This document shows, one piece after another, positions 7,816-16,060 of a stretch of DNA of 42,566 nucleotides. The stretch's first letter is position 1; every line of letters begins with the position of its first letter. The notes under the pieces are model-generated. The model had not been told where the DNA came from, did no database searches, and saw only the letters and a list, made by a program, of their open reading frames with translations. The translations under genes and the position numbers were made by a program. Source of the stretch: Bacteroides finegoldii DSM 17565 (GTDB taxonomy: Bacteria; Bacteroidota; Bacteroidia; Bacteroidales; Bacteroidaceae); contig NZ_GG688334.1 in assembly GCF_000156195.1 (NCBI RefSeq), positions 8,871-51,436 of the forward strand, written 5' to 3'.

Positions 7816-7832
7816 TAAAACTTCTGCAGCTT

Positions 7833-8672
7833 ATGGTGACACGCCCCAAAATAAGATTGCTCAGATATCTGATACCTGTAATTATCGTACTGGCACTACT
7901 CTTCTGTTTCCGTCGATGCGACAATCAGCAAAAACAACCGCTTCCCCCACGCGACTATGCAGATATTATCAGAGAAGGTGTATTACGTGTAGCGACAGAG
8001 TACAATTCCATCAGTTTTTATGTAGACGGGGATACGGTTGCAGGGTTTAATTATGAACTGATACAGGCATTCGGCCGAGATAAAGGACTAAGAGTTGACA
8101 TCAGCCCTTATATGAGTTTTGAGGATCGTCTGAGAGGATTGAGCGAGGACCGTTATGACGTAATAGCATACGGTATATTAGCAACCAGCAAATTGAAGGA
8201 TTCCTTACTGCTCACCTCTCCCATCGTGCTCAACAAACAAGTGCTGGTACAACGGAAAGCAACCGGAGAAAACGATTCCCTCTACATACGCAGCCAGTTG
8301 GATTTAGCGCAAAAAACACTCCATGTTATAAAGGGTTCCCCGTCAATCTTGCGTATTCAGAACTTGGGAAATGAGATTGGAGATACCATTTATATAAAGG
8401 AAATAGAAAAATACGGCCCGGAACAATTGATTTCGCTTGTGGCACATGGAGACATCGACTATGCCGTATGTGATGAAAGTATCGCACAGGCTGCCGCTGA
8501 TTCTTTGCCGCAAATAGATATCAATACGGCAATCAGTTTCACACAATTCTACTCATGGGCAGTCAGCAAACAATCACCTGTCTTACTCGACAGTTTGAAT
8601 GCATGGCTGGATAGATTCCAGAAGGAAGAAGAATATCAAAAGATTTACAAGAAATACTATGATAAAAAATAA
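7833..8672 (+). CDS. Membrane-anchored solute-binding protein (SBP_bac_3/MltF N-domain type)
   Basis: About 279 residues. An N-terminal membrane segment (YLIPVIIVLALLFCF) is followed by a type-2 periplasmic binding fold: GVLRVATEYNSISFYV, GFNYELIQAFGRDKGL, YDVIAYGILATSKLKD and a late KEEEYQKIYKKYY helix. This domain is shared by amino-acid ABC transporter receptors and the regulatory domain of MltF lytic transglycosylases. No transglycosylase domain and no ABC permease or ATPase genes are nearby, so a sensing or regulatory role is possible. The ATG at 7833 is preferred to a TTG at 7812 that overlaps the porin stop. Confidence 0.8.
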   Translation: MVTRPKIRLLRYLIPVIIVLALLFCFRRCDNQQKQPLPPRDYADIIREGVLRVATEYNSISFYVDGDTVAGFNYELIQAFGRDKGLRVDISPYMSFEDRLRGLSEDRYDVIAYGILATSKLKDSLLLTSPIVLNKQVLVQRKATGENDSLYIRSQLDLAQKTLHVIKGSPSILRIQNLGNEIGDTIYIKEIEKYGPEQLISLVAHGDIDYAVCDESIAQAAADSLPQIDINTAISFTQFYSWAVSKQSPVLLDSLNAWLDRFQKEEEYQKIYKKYYDKK

Positions 8673-8916
8673 CCTTATCAATCTACTTACTAAACGAAAA
8701 CAATCCTATACTTTTTTCCCCATTGGCATATTGTCCTTCATCCCCGGGCTTATCTCTACTCACCTGCCTTTATACTGCAAATAGGATATGCTTTCACAAG
8801 AGCAAAGGTCCTATCCACCCGAAACGGAAAATCTATTCCATACAAACAACATCTCCATTTTAGCAAAATAGAGGCTTTATTTTCCAAATTCCTCCACCAA
8901 GTTAATAATCAATAAA
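8673..8916. other. Gene-free stretch
   Basis: I see no convincing gene, RNA or repeat between the solute-binding gene and the promoter at 8917. Short open frames here lack coding character. Confidence 0.6.
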
Positions 8917-8948
8917 GTTGCTCTTGACAAAAAATTGCTTTATCTTTG
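8917..8948 (+). promoter_or_regulatory. Promoter of the Gfo/Idh/MocA gene
   Basis: GTTG (8917-8920) and TATCTTTG (8941-8948) are separated by 20 nt, matching the Bacteroides -33/-7 arrangement, 35 nt before the ATG. Confidence 0.65.
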
Positions 8949-8983
8949 GAGTTTATTAGAATAAGCAAATAGGTAATTGTATT

Positions 8984-9970
8984 ATGAGTGAAAAGATAAT
9001 CAAGTGGGGATTCATCGGTTGCGGAGAAGTGACGAAAACTAAAAGCGGCCCTGCTTTCCAAAAAGTAGAACATTCGGAAGTAGTAGCCGTGATGAGCCGT
9101 GACGGTGCGAAAGCAAAAGCATACGCCAAAGAGAGAGGTATCAAGAGATGGTATGACGATGCACAAGAACTTATAGATGATCCGGAAGTGAATGCTATCT
9201 ATATCGCTACTCCTCCCTCATCCCATGCTACATACGCCATCATGTCGATGAAAGCAGGTAAGCCTGCCTATATTGAGAAACCGATGGCCGTCACATACGA
9301 AGAATGTACGCGCATTAACCGCATATCCAAAGAAACGGGAGTTCCCTGTTTCGTTGCATACTACCGCCGTTATCTTCCCTACTTCCAGAAAGTAAAAGAA
9401 TTGGTAGAAAACGGAACTATCGGTAACGTAATCAATGTACAGATCCGTTTTGCCCAACCGCCACGTGACTTGGATTATAACCGTGAAAATCTTCCCTGGC
9501 GTGTACAGGCTGACATTGCAGGCGGTGGTTATTTCTACGACCTTGCTCCGCATCAGATTGATTTATTACAGGATATGTTCGGATGTATCCTCGAAGCAAA
9601 CGGCTACAAGAGCAATCGCGGCGGGCTTTATCCTGCCGAAGATACGTTGAGCGCTTGTTTCCAGTTCGATAACGGATTGGTAGGCAGTGGTTCCTGGTGC
9701 TTTGTAGCTCATGATTCAGCTCGCGAAGACCGTATAGAGATTATTGGGGACAAAGGAATGATTTGTTTTTCTGTCTTCACTTACGAACCTATCGGCCTGC
9801 ACACAGAAAAAGGAAGGGAAGAAATCTGTATCGGCAACCCGGAACATGTACAGCAACCTCTTATCCAAGCGGTAGTAGACCATTTATTGGGAAAATCTAT
9901 CTGTTCTTGCGACGGTGAAAGTGCGACACTGACCAACTGGGTAATGGATAAGATTCTTGGAAAGATATAA
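8984..9970 (+). CDS. Gfo/Idh/MocA family NAD(P)-dependent oxidoreductase
   Basis: A 328-residue sugar or inositol dehydrogenase-like enzyme. The Rossmann dinucleotide motif is GFIGCGEV (residues 9-16), followed by the ATPPSSHA segment at 75-82 and the family EKP motif at 98-100 (IEKPMA). The C-terminal substrate domain has GGGYFYDLAPHQIDLL, with the histidine usually involved in catalysis. The substrate cannot be predicted. The deaminase gene follows after 38 nt and may be co-transcribed. Confidence 0.9.
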   Translation: MSEKIIKWGFIGCGEVTKTKSGPAFQKVEHSEVVAVMSRDGAKAKAYAKERGIKRWYDDAQELIDDPEVNAIYIATPPSSHATYAIMSMKAGKPAYIEKPMAVTYEECTRINRISKETGVPCFVAYYRRYLPYFQKVKELVENGTIGNVINVQIRFAQPPRDLDYNRENLPWRVQADIAGGGYFYDLAPHQIDLLQDMFGCILEANGYKSNRGGLYPAEDTLSACFQFDNGLVGSGSWCFVAHDSAREDRIEIIGDKGMICFSVFTYEPIGLHTEKGREEICIGNPEHVQQPLIQAVVDHLLGKSICSCDGESATLTNWVMDKILGKI

Positions 9971-10008
9971 TATAATCCTCATATTAAACTAACAATCTAT
10001 TTTATACC

Positions 10009-10479
10009 ATGACTAAAGAAGAATTGATGCGGAAAGCCATCGAGCTTTCAAAGGAGAATATCGAGAACGGTGGAGGTCCTTTCGGTGCTGTGATTGCCAC
10101 TAAAGAGGGAGAGATAGTTGCCACCGGAGTAAATCGTGTCACCGCTTCCTGCGATCCTACCGCTCATGCCGAAGTAAGCGCCATACGCGCTGCCGCTGCA
10201 AAGCTTGGTACATTCAATCTTAGCGGCTATGAGATATATACTTCTTGCGAACCTTGCCCCATGTGTTTAGGTGCCATTTACTGGGCACGGTTGGACAAAA
10301 TGTACTATGGCAACAATAAAACCGACGCAAAAAATATTGGCTTCGATGATTCCTTCATCTATGATGAACTGGAACTGAAACCGGAAGAGAGAAAACTTCC
10401 TTCTGAGATTTTATTGCACGAGGAAGCTATTTCCGCTTTCAAAGCATGGATGAACAAGGAGGATAAAATAGAGTATTAG
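10009..10479 (+). CDS. Nucleoside/guanine deaminase (CDA-fold, zinc)
   Basis: A 156-residue cytidine-deaminase-fold enzyme with the zinc site H53-A-E55 and PC83-x2-C86 (SCEPCPMC). The GGGPFGAVI start, the AHAEVSAIRAA segment and the late FIYDEL region resemble bacterial guanine deaminases (GuaD type, converting guanine to xanthine). tRNA adenosine deaminase TadA is the main alternative, but the length and C-terminal region fit GuaD better. Confidence 0.85.
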   Translation: MTKEELMRKAIELSKENIENGGGPFGAVIATKEGEIVATGVNRVTASCDPTAHAEVSAIRAAAAKLGTFNLSGYEIYTSCEPCPMCLGAIYWARLDKMYYGNNKTDAKNIGFDDSFIYDELELKPEERKLPSEILLHEEAISAFKAWMNKEDKIEY

Positions 10480-10512
10480 ACGGACAACCGTTCATACCGG
10501 ACGACTAATAGA

Positions 10513-10556
10513 AATCCCCGGAAGTGCTGTAGACACTCAGCATTCCAGGGATTCTT
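10513..10556. terminator. Bidirectional terminator hairpin
   Basis: AATCCCCGGAAGTGCTG pairs with CAGCATTCCAGGGATT around an 8-nt loop, followed by CTTT. It sits between convergent genes (deaminase ending 10479, FadL-like ending 10598) and probably serves both. Confidence 0.75.
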
Positions 10557-10597
10557 TACACACAAAAGTTATTATTGAAATTGAAAACTGATCTGGT

Positions 10598-12259
10598 TTA
10601 GAAACGCATACCGACTGTAAAAAGGACTTGGCTACGGGTGTTGGTTACTTTCGTAGCGTCCGGTGAAGCTATTAAAACACCTTCATCATCCACAGTTACA
10701 TTAATGAATGGATAAAAATCTTCCTTATAAGTAGAGAATTTATATGCCAGGTCAGCATAAAATGTAGAACCCCGATACCCAATACCTAACGTATAGTTAC
10801 TCAGCGATTTACTATTAGCGAAATCCGTATCCGTTTGAATAGAATTTATTGCCAGGTCCTTATAAGCGTCTTTCTTAAATGCCGCCGAACTGTAGTTATA
10901 ACCTGCACGAAAAGCAAACTGAGGTACCACTTTATATTCCAAACCTAGTCGAGCTGTATGCACGCCTTTCAACATAGGTGTCGTACTATTCTCCCATTCG
11001 AAAGCGGAAGCATATCCATCAGGATCTCTAAATTTTATTGAAGAGTAGTCTTGATACTCATATTCCGCTCCTAAAGCTAAACTATTACCTACCGTATATC
11101 CCAAACTTACATTATAAGTCCACGGAGTCTGAAAACGAAAGCGCTGAACCATATCATCTTTACCAGGCAAATAATCACGAGAATCTATATCACGATAGGT
11201 AATCTCATTGGCTACCGGATCCCAAATATCTGATTGCATAAAAACACTTGTCTTATAATCCAGACTATAAAAAACAGGTGTATGAATAGCCAAACCTATA
11301 CGGAAAGGTGAATACTCGAAAGGACGAAGAATCGCTCCGAATTTAAAATCAAAACCTGATCCGGTAATTTTATTCCAACCTTGCAGTTTATATCCTGTTT
11401 CATTACCATAATCTTCATCATACGAGGTGTACTTATTATAATCAATGGAATAAGCCCCAATTGTTAGCCCCAGATAAAAACGGTCACTGAAATTAAAAGC
11501 GATATTAAAATCATATTGATCTATGCCACCACGTTCTTCCGAATGAAAGCGTGCGTATGGACTTACTCCATCCGGAACGATTGTATTATAATAATCATAA
11601 TCATAAAACAGAGGCTTTCCCTCATTATTTACTACTTGATTACCTTCCTTATCTTTATACGGAAATTCATTCTGCGTAGTTGTAAGGCTCGGACTGATTA
11701 CATACCCCTCATATCCCACAGCAGAAAGCCAACCTATATCATTAGTATCAAACGGATTTCCCCAATTTGATATTCCGTCAGACAGAGAAGCCATCAAGAA
11801 GGCCTGTGAATAATTACCAAGATCACCGTTCATTTCCATATTCTTATAGAAAGACTTTGCTTTATGATAGTTAAATCCAAAATTCACATAGCGTAAGGGA
11901 GTAGTGTTTCCGATCTTTGATGAAAATACAAATCCGATATTATCAAATGAAGCCCTGTTTTTATCCGAATTCCACTTACTGCCTAAATACTTGCTTTCAC
12001 TTCCATAAGATGAGAAACCGAAAGAAGTCATTATATCACTGCTACGATAGAGCCCAATACCGGCCGGATTGGTCCCTATGGTAGAAATATCTCCACCAAG
12101 TGCCCCCATAGCACCTCCCATTCCGACAAACCGGGCAGTTCCATTTAAATCTTTTCCTGTCAGTTTAGCACCATCATAAACAGTCTGTGCTAATCCCGAA
12201 GCTGCAGAAACAAATAGTCCCAATACAGCTACCATAACTATTTTTTTCATACCTTTCAT
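10598..12259 (-). CDS. OmpP1/FadL-family outer-membrane transport protein
   Basis: A 553-residue beta-barrel protein. It has a signal peptide (MKKIVMVAVLGLFVSAASGLA, cleavage before QTVYDG), then the FadL-like N-terminal segment GTARFVGMGGAMGALGGD and STIGTNPAGIGLYRSSD, where NPAG is the hallmark of the family. It ends in QVLFTVGMRF, an aromatic outer-membrane C-terminus. FadL proteins move hydrophobic compounds across the outer membrane; automated naming sometimes calls Bacteroides members hemin receptors, which the sequence does not prove. It lies 24 nt downstream of the Trp/Gly-rich secreted protein gene and is probably co-transcribed. Confidence 0.88.
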   Translation of the reverse strand: MKGMKKIVMVAVLGLFVSAASGLAQTVYDGAKLTGKDLNGTARFVGMGGAMGALGGDISTIGTNPAGIGLYRSSDIMTSFGFSSYGSESKYLGSKWNSDKNRASFDNIGFVFSSKIGNTTPLRYVNFGFNYHKAKSFYKNMEMNGDLGNYSQAFLMASLSDGISNWGNPFDTNDIGWLSAVGYEGYVISPSLTTTQNEFPYKDKEGNQVVNNEGKPLFYDYDYYNTIVPDGVSPYARFHSEERGGIDQYDFNIAFNFSDRFYLGLTIGAYSIDYNKYTSYDEDYGNETGYKLQGWNKITGSGFDFKFGAILRPFEYSPFRIGLAIHTPVFYSLDYKTSVFMQSDIWDPVANEITYRDIDSRDYLPGKDDMVQRFRFQTPWTYNVSLGYTVGNSLALGAEYEYQDYSSIKFRDPDGYASAFEWENSTTPMLKGVHTARLGLEYKVVPQFAFRAGYNYSSAAFKKDAYKDLAINSIQTDTDFANSKSLSNYTLGIGYRGSTFYADLAYKFSTYKEDFYPFINVTVDDEGVLIASPDATKVTNTRSQVLFTVGMRF

Positions 12260-12283
12260 TCCATTTAATTAATACCCTTCGTT

Positions 12284-13597
12284 TTATCTTCTACCACCGC
12301 TACGAGAAGAACCTCCTCCGCCAGAAGATCTGCCGATTCCCCCACCGGAAGAATAGCTGCCGCGCGAACTACCACCTGAAGAGGCAGGTGAATAACTGCG
12401 GGAAGATGATGAACGAGAAGTTCCATAAGATGATGAACGACGGCTACTATTACCGTTAGAATAGTTGCTGCGTGGAGTGGAAGAACTACCGCGATTGTAA
12501 GTAGATGTTCTCGTTCCACTACTGCCACTTCTCACTCCAGAAGAACGGGAATAAGAAGAACCGGTTCCTGTTCCACTAGTCCGAGTACTACTTGGCCGAG
12601 AATAAATACTGCCACGACGTGATGAATTTCCCGTACGAGTACTTGAGCCATAACGCTCATCCGAAGAACGCGTACCTACCACGCGTCTTGTTGTGCTTGT
12701 TCCCCTGCCATAAGCTGATCCGGAGGTACGAGACGAGCTACCAGTTGACCGAACAGCAGAACCACCAGAACGAGTGGCGCTTGAACCATATCGACGTACA
12801 GTAGAAGAATTTCTGTAACTGCTTTGTCCATACGAACGACGGTTTGTATAAGTCGGACCAGTCCAACGGCCTCCACCGCCCCAGCCCCAGCTAGGACCGC
12901 CGTGCCAATGATGATGATGTCCCCAATATCCACCACCATACCAGCCACCCCAGTAGCCGCCATGCCAGCCGCCCCAATAGCCCGGATAATATCCCCAAGC
13001 ATAATAAGGACGACTCCAGCCCCAACCATAGTTCCAGCCCCAGCCGTATGAGCCATAACGCCAATCCCACCAAAGTGGATTACTGAATGTCGGGAATGCG
13101 TAAGCATACATACCATCGGTATATATATTCCAGTCCCAAGAATTCGGTCCGTAGACTACATCCCAATATAACGGACTGCTGATACTGATAGCGAAACGCG
13201 GATTACGGAAACGGATGATGCGTTCGGCATATTCATAGTCGTCCTGCGTACCATTGAATTCACCGGTCACCCATTCCCCGTCCAAGTCCGGAGTAGATTT
13301 TTCCTTTATATATAAGGTATCATTATCCATTACGAATTCATTATTACGTGCATCGTAACGGCGGTTATATTCATCCACATCCCGTGTTCTCCCCCTACGG
13401 TCCTGAACCACAACTGTAGTTCCCGGCGAAGTATAGATGTTTGTCACCTGTTTCTTCGGTTCCTTCCTCACCGGAGTTTCTTTTTTCTCCTTTTTGTCTT
13501 TGGAAGGTACGAAGTAAAGGTCGTCATCAACGCTTTGTGCCATCAAGCCTATCGGGAGACACAAGGCAACTAGCAAGAAGTAAACAATCTTTTTCAT
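12284..13597 (-). CDS. Secreted low-complexity protein rich in Trp/Tyr/Gly/His, then Ser/Arg
   Basis: 437 residues, no family recognised. A signal peptide (MKKIVYFLLVALCLPIGLMA) is followed by a charged segment (residues 30-75) and a folded-looking part with VYGPNSWDWNIYTDGMYAYA near 150. Residues about 165-245 are Trp/Gly/Tyr repeats ending with an HHHHWH cluster, and residues 245-437 are almost only Ser, Arg, Gly and Thr. Old annotations may call such proteins vitellogenin-like because of serine content, without functional meaning. It leads the FadL-like gene. A role as an envelope or surface polymer, or as a metal binder through the His cluster, is speculation. Confidence 0.85.
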   Translation of the reverse strand: MKKIVYFLLVALCLPIGLMAQSVDDDLYFVPSKDKKEKKETPVRKEPKKQVTNIYTSPGTTVVVQDRRGRTRDVDEYNRRYDARNNEFVMDNDTLYIKEKSTPDLDGEWVTGEFNGTQDDYEYAERIIRFRNPRFAISISSPLYWDVVYGPNSWDWNIYTDGMYAYAFPTFSNPLWWDWRYGSYGWGWNYGWGWSRPYYAWGYYPGYWGGWHGGYWGGWYGGGYWGHHHHWHGGPSWGWGGGGRWTGPTYTNRRSYGQSSYRNSSTVRRYGSSATRSGGSAVRSTGSSSRTSGSAYGRGTSTTRRVVGTRSSDERYGSSTRTGNSSRRGSIYSRPSSTRTSGTGTGSSYSRSSGVRSGSSGTRTSTYNRGSSSTPRSNYSNGNSSRRSSSYGTSRSSSSRSYSPASSGGSSRGSYSSGGGIGRSSGGGGSSRSGGRR

Positions 13598-13638
13598 ATC
13601 ATCTGGGTTTATGTAATTACTTAAACTTATTCACGTTA

Positions 13639-13646
13639 CAAAGATA
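13639..13646 (-). promoter_or_regulatory. -7 promoter element of the secreted protein/FadL operon
   Basis: On the minus strand this reads TATCTTTG, 41 nt upstream of the ATG at 13597. It is back-to-back with the prmA promoter. Confidence 0.55.
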
Positions 13647-13714
13647 AGGAAGAGATTTATCGCCTTGGGGAGATTTTCCCCAAAGGATAGTAGGGATTTC
13701 CCTAAAATTGTGAT

Positions 13715-13722
13715 TATCTTTG
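13715..13722 (+). promoter_or_regulatory. -7 promoter element of prmA
   Basis: TATCTTTG, 29 nt upstream of the ATG at 13752. It fixes the prmA start, because the longer frame opening at 13665 would begin upstream of the promoter. Confidence 0.6.
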
Positions 13723-13751
13723 CACATTATTCACCAGCATTAGAAACAACT

Positions 13752-14600
13752 ATGAAGTATTTTGAGTTCACTTTTCATACGAATCCGTCCACAGAGATTG
13801 TAAATGATGTATTAGCTGCCGTATTAGGCGAAACCGGTTTCGAGAGTTTTGTTGAAAATGAGAACGGATTAACCGCATATATCCAACAAACTTTATGTGA
13901 CGAAACCTCCATAAAGAATGCAATCGCCGGATTTCCCCTATCCGATACGGAAATCACCTATACATATGCAGAAGCAGAAGACAAGGACTGGAACGAGGAA
14001 TGGGAAAAGAATTTCTTTCAACCGATTATCATCGGTGACCGTTGTGTAATCCACAGCACATTTCATCAGGATATTCCTAAAGCAGAATACGATATCGTAA
14101 TCAATCCGCAAATGGCTTTCGGCACAGGACATCACGAGACTACCAGCCTTATTATCGAAGAACTGTTGGATAGCGAGCTGAAAGATAAATCATTGCTGGA
14201 TATGGGTTGTGGAACTTCTATTCTCGCCATCCTTGCACGAATGAAAGGCGCACATCCATGTACCGCTATCGACATAGACGAATGGTGTGTACGAAACTCT
14301 ATCGAAAACATCGAATTGAACCACGTAGATAATATTGCCGTTTCTCAAGGAGATGCCTCTTCACTTTCCGGAAAAGGGCCGTTTGATGTAGTCATAGCTA
14401 ATATTAACCGCAATATCCTACTGAATGATATAAAACAATATGTCACTTGTATGCATCCCGGAGCGGAACTATACATGAGCGGATTTTATGTGGATGACAT
14501 CCCTGTTATCCGCGAAGAAGCGGAAAAAAACGGACTGACTTATATCCATCACAAAGAAAAGAATCGTTGGGCGGCAGTGAAATTCATTTATAAAGTTTAA
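13752..14600 (+). CDS. prmA: Ribosomal protein L11 methyltransferase
   Basis: A 282-residue AdoMet-dependent enzyme that methylates ribosomal protein L11. The N-terminal substrate-recognition region is followed by FGTGHHET (residues 123-130), the PrmA signature, and AdoMet motif I LLDMGCGTSILAI (148-160). An acidic CTAIDIDEW end of strand 2 and VIANINRNILL (motif IV) also fit. The start MKYFEFTF matches family N-termini. Confidence 0.93.
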   Translation: MKYFEFTFHTNPSTEIVNDVLAAVLGETGFESFVENENGLTAYIQQTLCDETSIKNAIAGFPLSDTEITYTYAEAEDKDWNEEWEKNFFQPIIIGDRCVIHSTFHQDIPKAEYDIVINPQMAFGTGHHETTSLIIEELLDSELKDKSLLDMGCGTSILAILARMKGAHPCTAIDIDEWCVRNSIENIELNHVDNIAVSQGDASSLSGKGPFDVVIANINRNILLNDIKQYVTCMHPGAELYMSGFYVDDIPVIREEAEKNGLTYIHHKEKNRWAAVKFIYKV

Positions 14601-14646
14601 TACTATTACTCTGCCAACAGAAACAAAGAATACAGGGATAAAAATA

Positions 14647-14685
14647 GAGAGTGTCAAAACGCAGATTATTCATTATGACACCCTC
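14647..14685. terminator. Hairpin between convergent prmA and flavodoxin genes
   Basis: GAGAGTGTCA (14647-14656) pairs with TGACACCCTC (14676-14685) with one mismatch and a 19-nt loop, in the 112-nt gap between convergent genes. Confidence 0.6.
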
Positions 14686-14712
14686 ATAATATATAATAGC
14701 TTATAAAAGGAG

Positions 14713-15219
14713 TTACGCAAACTCCTTTTTTACTTGTTCACACCAATCCTTGATTTTCTTTTTTGCCTGGTCCGACTGATTATCCAAGTCGATAACCAAC
14801 CCACAACACAGATTGCCACGCAATGCTCTGGAACGCTCAAAAGTATATCCTTCCGAAGAAGTAAAGCCCACCAATGCCGCCCCGTCTTCTTCGAATACTT
14901 CTGCCAATAGCCCGATACCATCAGCAAAGTTTTCCGGATAGCGTACCTGATCTCCCAATCCAAAGATAGCGACCTTCTTTCCTTTCAAATCCATCGTTCT
15001 AAGCTCCGGCAACAGCTCGTCCCAATAAGTAGGCAACTCTCCGTCAAACCAAGTGGAGGCTCCGACAATAAAACAATCATAAGCAGCAAAATCGTTCTGC
15101 CAAGCCTGTTCTATCGGTACCACTTTTATATGACTTTCACCGAATTCTTTCTGTATTCTTTCCGCCACCCAACTCGTTTTCTCAGCTTTGGCAGCATAAA
15201 ACAAACCTATCTTCTTCAT
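14713..15219 (-). CDS. Long-chain flavodoxin with altered FMN phosphate loop
   Basis: A 168-residue flavodoxin that should bind FMN and shuttle electrons at low potential. The overall pattern is that of a long-chain flavodoxin: KKIGLFY start, STWFDGELPTYWDEL near 55-70, FGLGDQVRYPENFADGIG near 95-112 and DNQSD near 148. The usual T-x-T-G-x-T phosphate-binding loop after LFY is replaced by AAKAEKT (residues 9-15), keeping only the last Thr. Its start lies 12 nt after the stop of the decayed E1 gene, so the two may share a transcript. It could serve the ferredoxin-linked metabolism seen at 2.8-5.6 kb. Confidence 0.88.
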   Translation of the reverse strand: MKKIGLFYAAKAEKTSWVAERIQKEFGESHIKVVPIEQAWQNDFAAYDCFIVGASTWFDGELPTYWDELLPELRTMDLKGKKVAIFGLGDQVRYPENFADGIGLLAEVFEEDGAALVGFTSSEGYTFERSRALRGNLCCGLVIDLDNQSDQAKKKIKDWCEQVKKEFA

Positions 15220-15231
15220 AATCCATACTGT

Positions 15232-15985
15232 TTAATATTCTAATAACTTCCTGGCAGCTTTATAGATCTTAGCTTCATCCGGCAAAATCTCCTTTTCCAA
15301 AACAGGATTGAAACCGACGGGTGTAAAGGTAGAGCCGACACGTTGCACAGGTCCGTCCAAATAGCGAAACATCTCTCCACCTATCATTGCGGCAAGCTCC
15401 GCCCCAAAGCCGGAGAAAACTTTATCTTCATGTACAACCAACGCCTTACTCGTCTTTTTCACCGATTCGAATATCGTTTCCTTGTCCAAAGGAACCAAAG
15501 AACGGATATCTATAACCTCTACTTTCCGCCCCTTTTCTTTCTCCAACCGTTCCGCAGCATTCAGACAGAAATGCGTTGTATTTCCATACGTAATGATACT
15601 TAGATCTGTCCCTTCACGACGAATACGTGCCTTTCCGAAAGGAACTTCAAAATCTTCCGGTACGACTGCAGCAGCCTCAACGGAATTATACAATGCTTTC
15701 GGCTCAAGGAATAAAGTAAAGCCTTTGGAACGCATACAGGTACGGAGTAGCCCGGCTGCATCATCCGCAAAAGACGGACATACAATACGTGCTCCGGGCA
15801 AAGTGGTCAAAGCGCCTTCTATGTTTTGAGAATGATAAAGTCCTACGCCAATATTCATGCGTACATTCCACATATTGTTCGACAGCAGGCCAAAAATAAT
15901 CGGCAAACTCCGCTCCTTCTATCACAACATGAATCTTTGGATCAAAGCGGCTCATTCCATCAATAATAGCTATATCAAAGTTCAT
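15232..15985 (-). pseudogene. Decayed 2-oxoacid dehydrogenase E1 (alpha/beta) gene
   Basis: The 3' part is a clear E1-beta/transketolase C-terminal domain: YHSQNIEGALTTLPGARI, LFLEPKALYN, LSIITYGNTTHF, RSLVPLDKETI, VHEDKVFSGFGAEL. Upstream, in another frame, lies a remnant starting at 15985 with FDPKIHVV directly joined to EGAEFADYFWPAVEQ. In normal E1-beta these pieces are separated by several dozen residues, and more residues are missing between the WPAVEQ and NVRMNIG stretches, where the frame also shifts. So there are at least two internal deletions and a frameshift, and no E1-alpha, E2 or E3 gene is nearby. A short protein could still be made from 15906. Confidence 0.82.
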
Positions 15986-16016
15986 AATCGTATATTTTTA
16001 ATAATAATACGATTAT
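15984..16016. repeat. 10-bp perfect inverted repeat
   Basis: ATAATCGTAT (15984-15993) and ATACGATTAT (16007-16016) flank a 13-nt AT spacer, between the lysozyme gene and the E1 remnant. It could be an operator or a weak terminator for the lysozyme transcript. Confidence 0.5.
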
Positions 16017-16060
16017 AACAAATAAGAGAATAGATAAGTTGTTTGAAAAAGAAACAGCTG

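Noticed and set aside
12676..13116. Overlapping ORFs opposite and within the Ser/Gly/Trp-rich gene
   Set aside because: They are frame shadows of a low-complexity sequence, with no start signals and biased composition inherited from the real gene.
15761..15985. Separate 74-residue protein gene
   Set aside because: Its first part is E1-beta-like and its tail is out-of-frame sequence; it is the 5' fragment of the decayed E1 gene.
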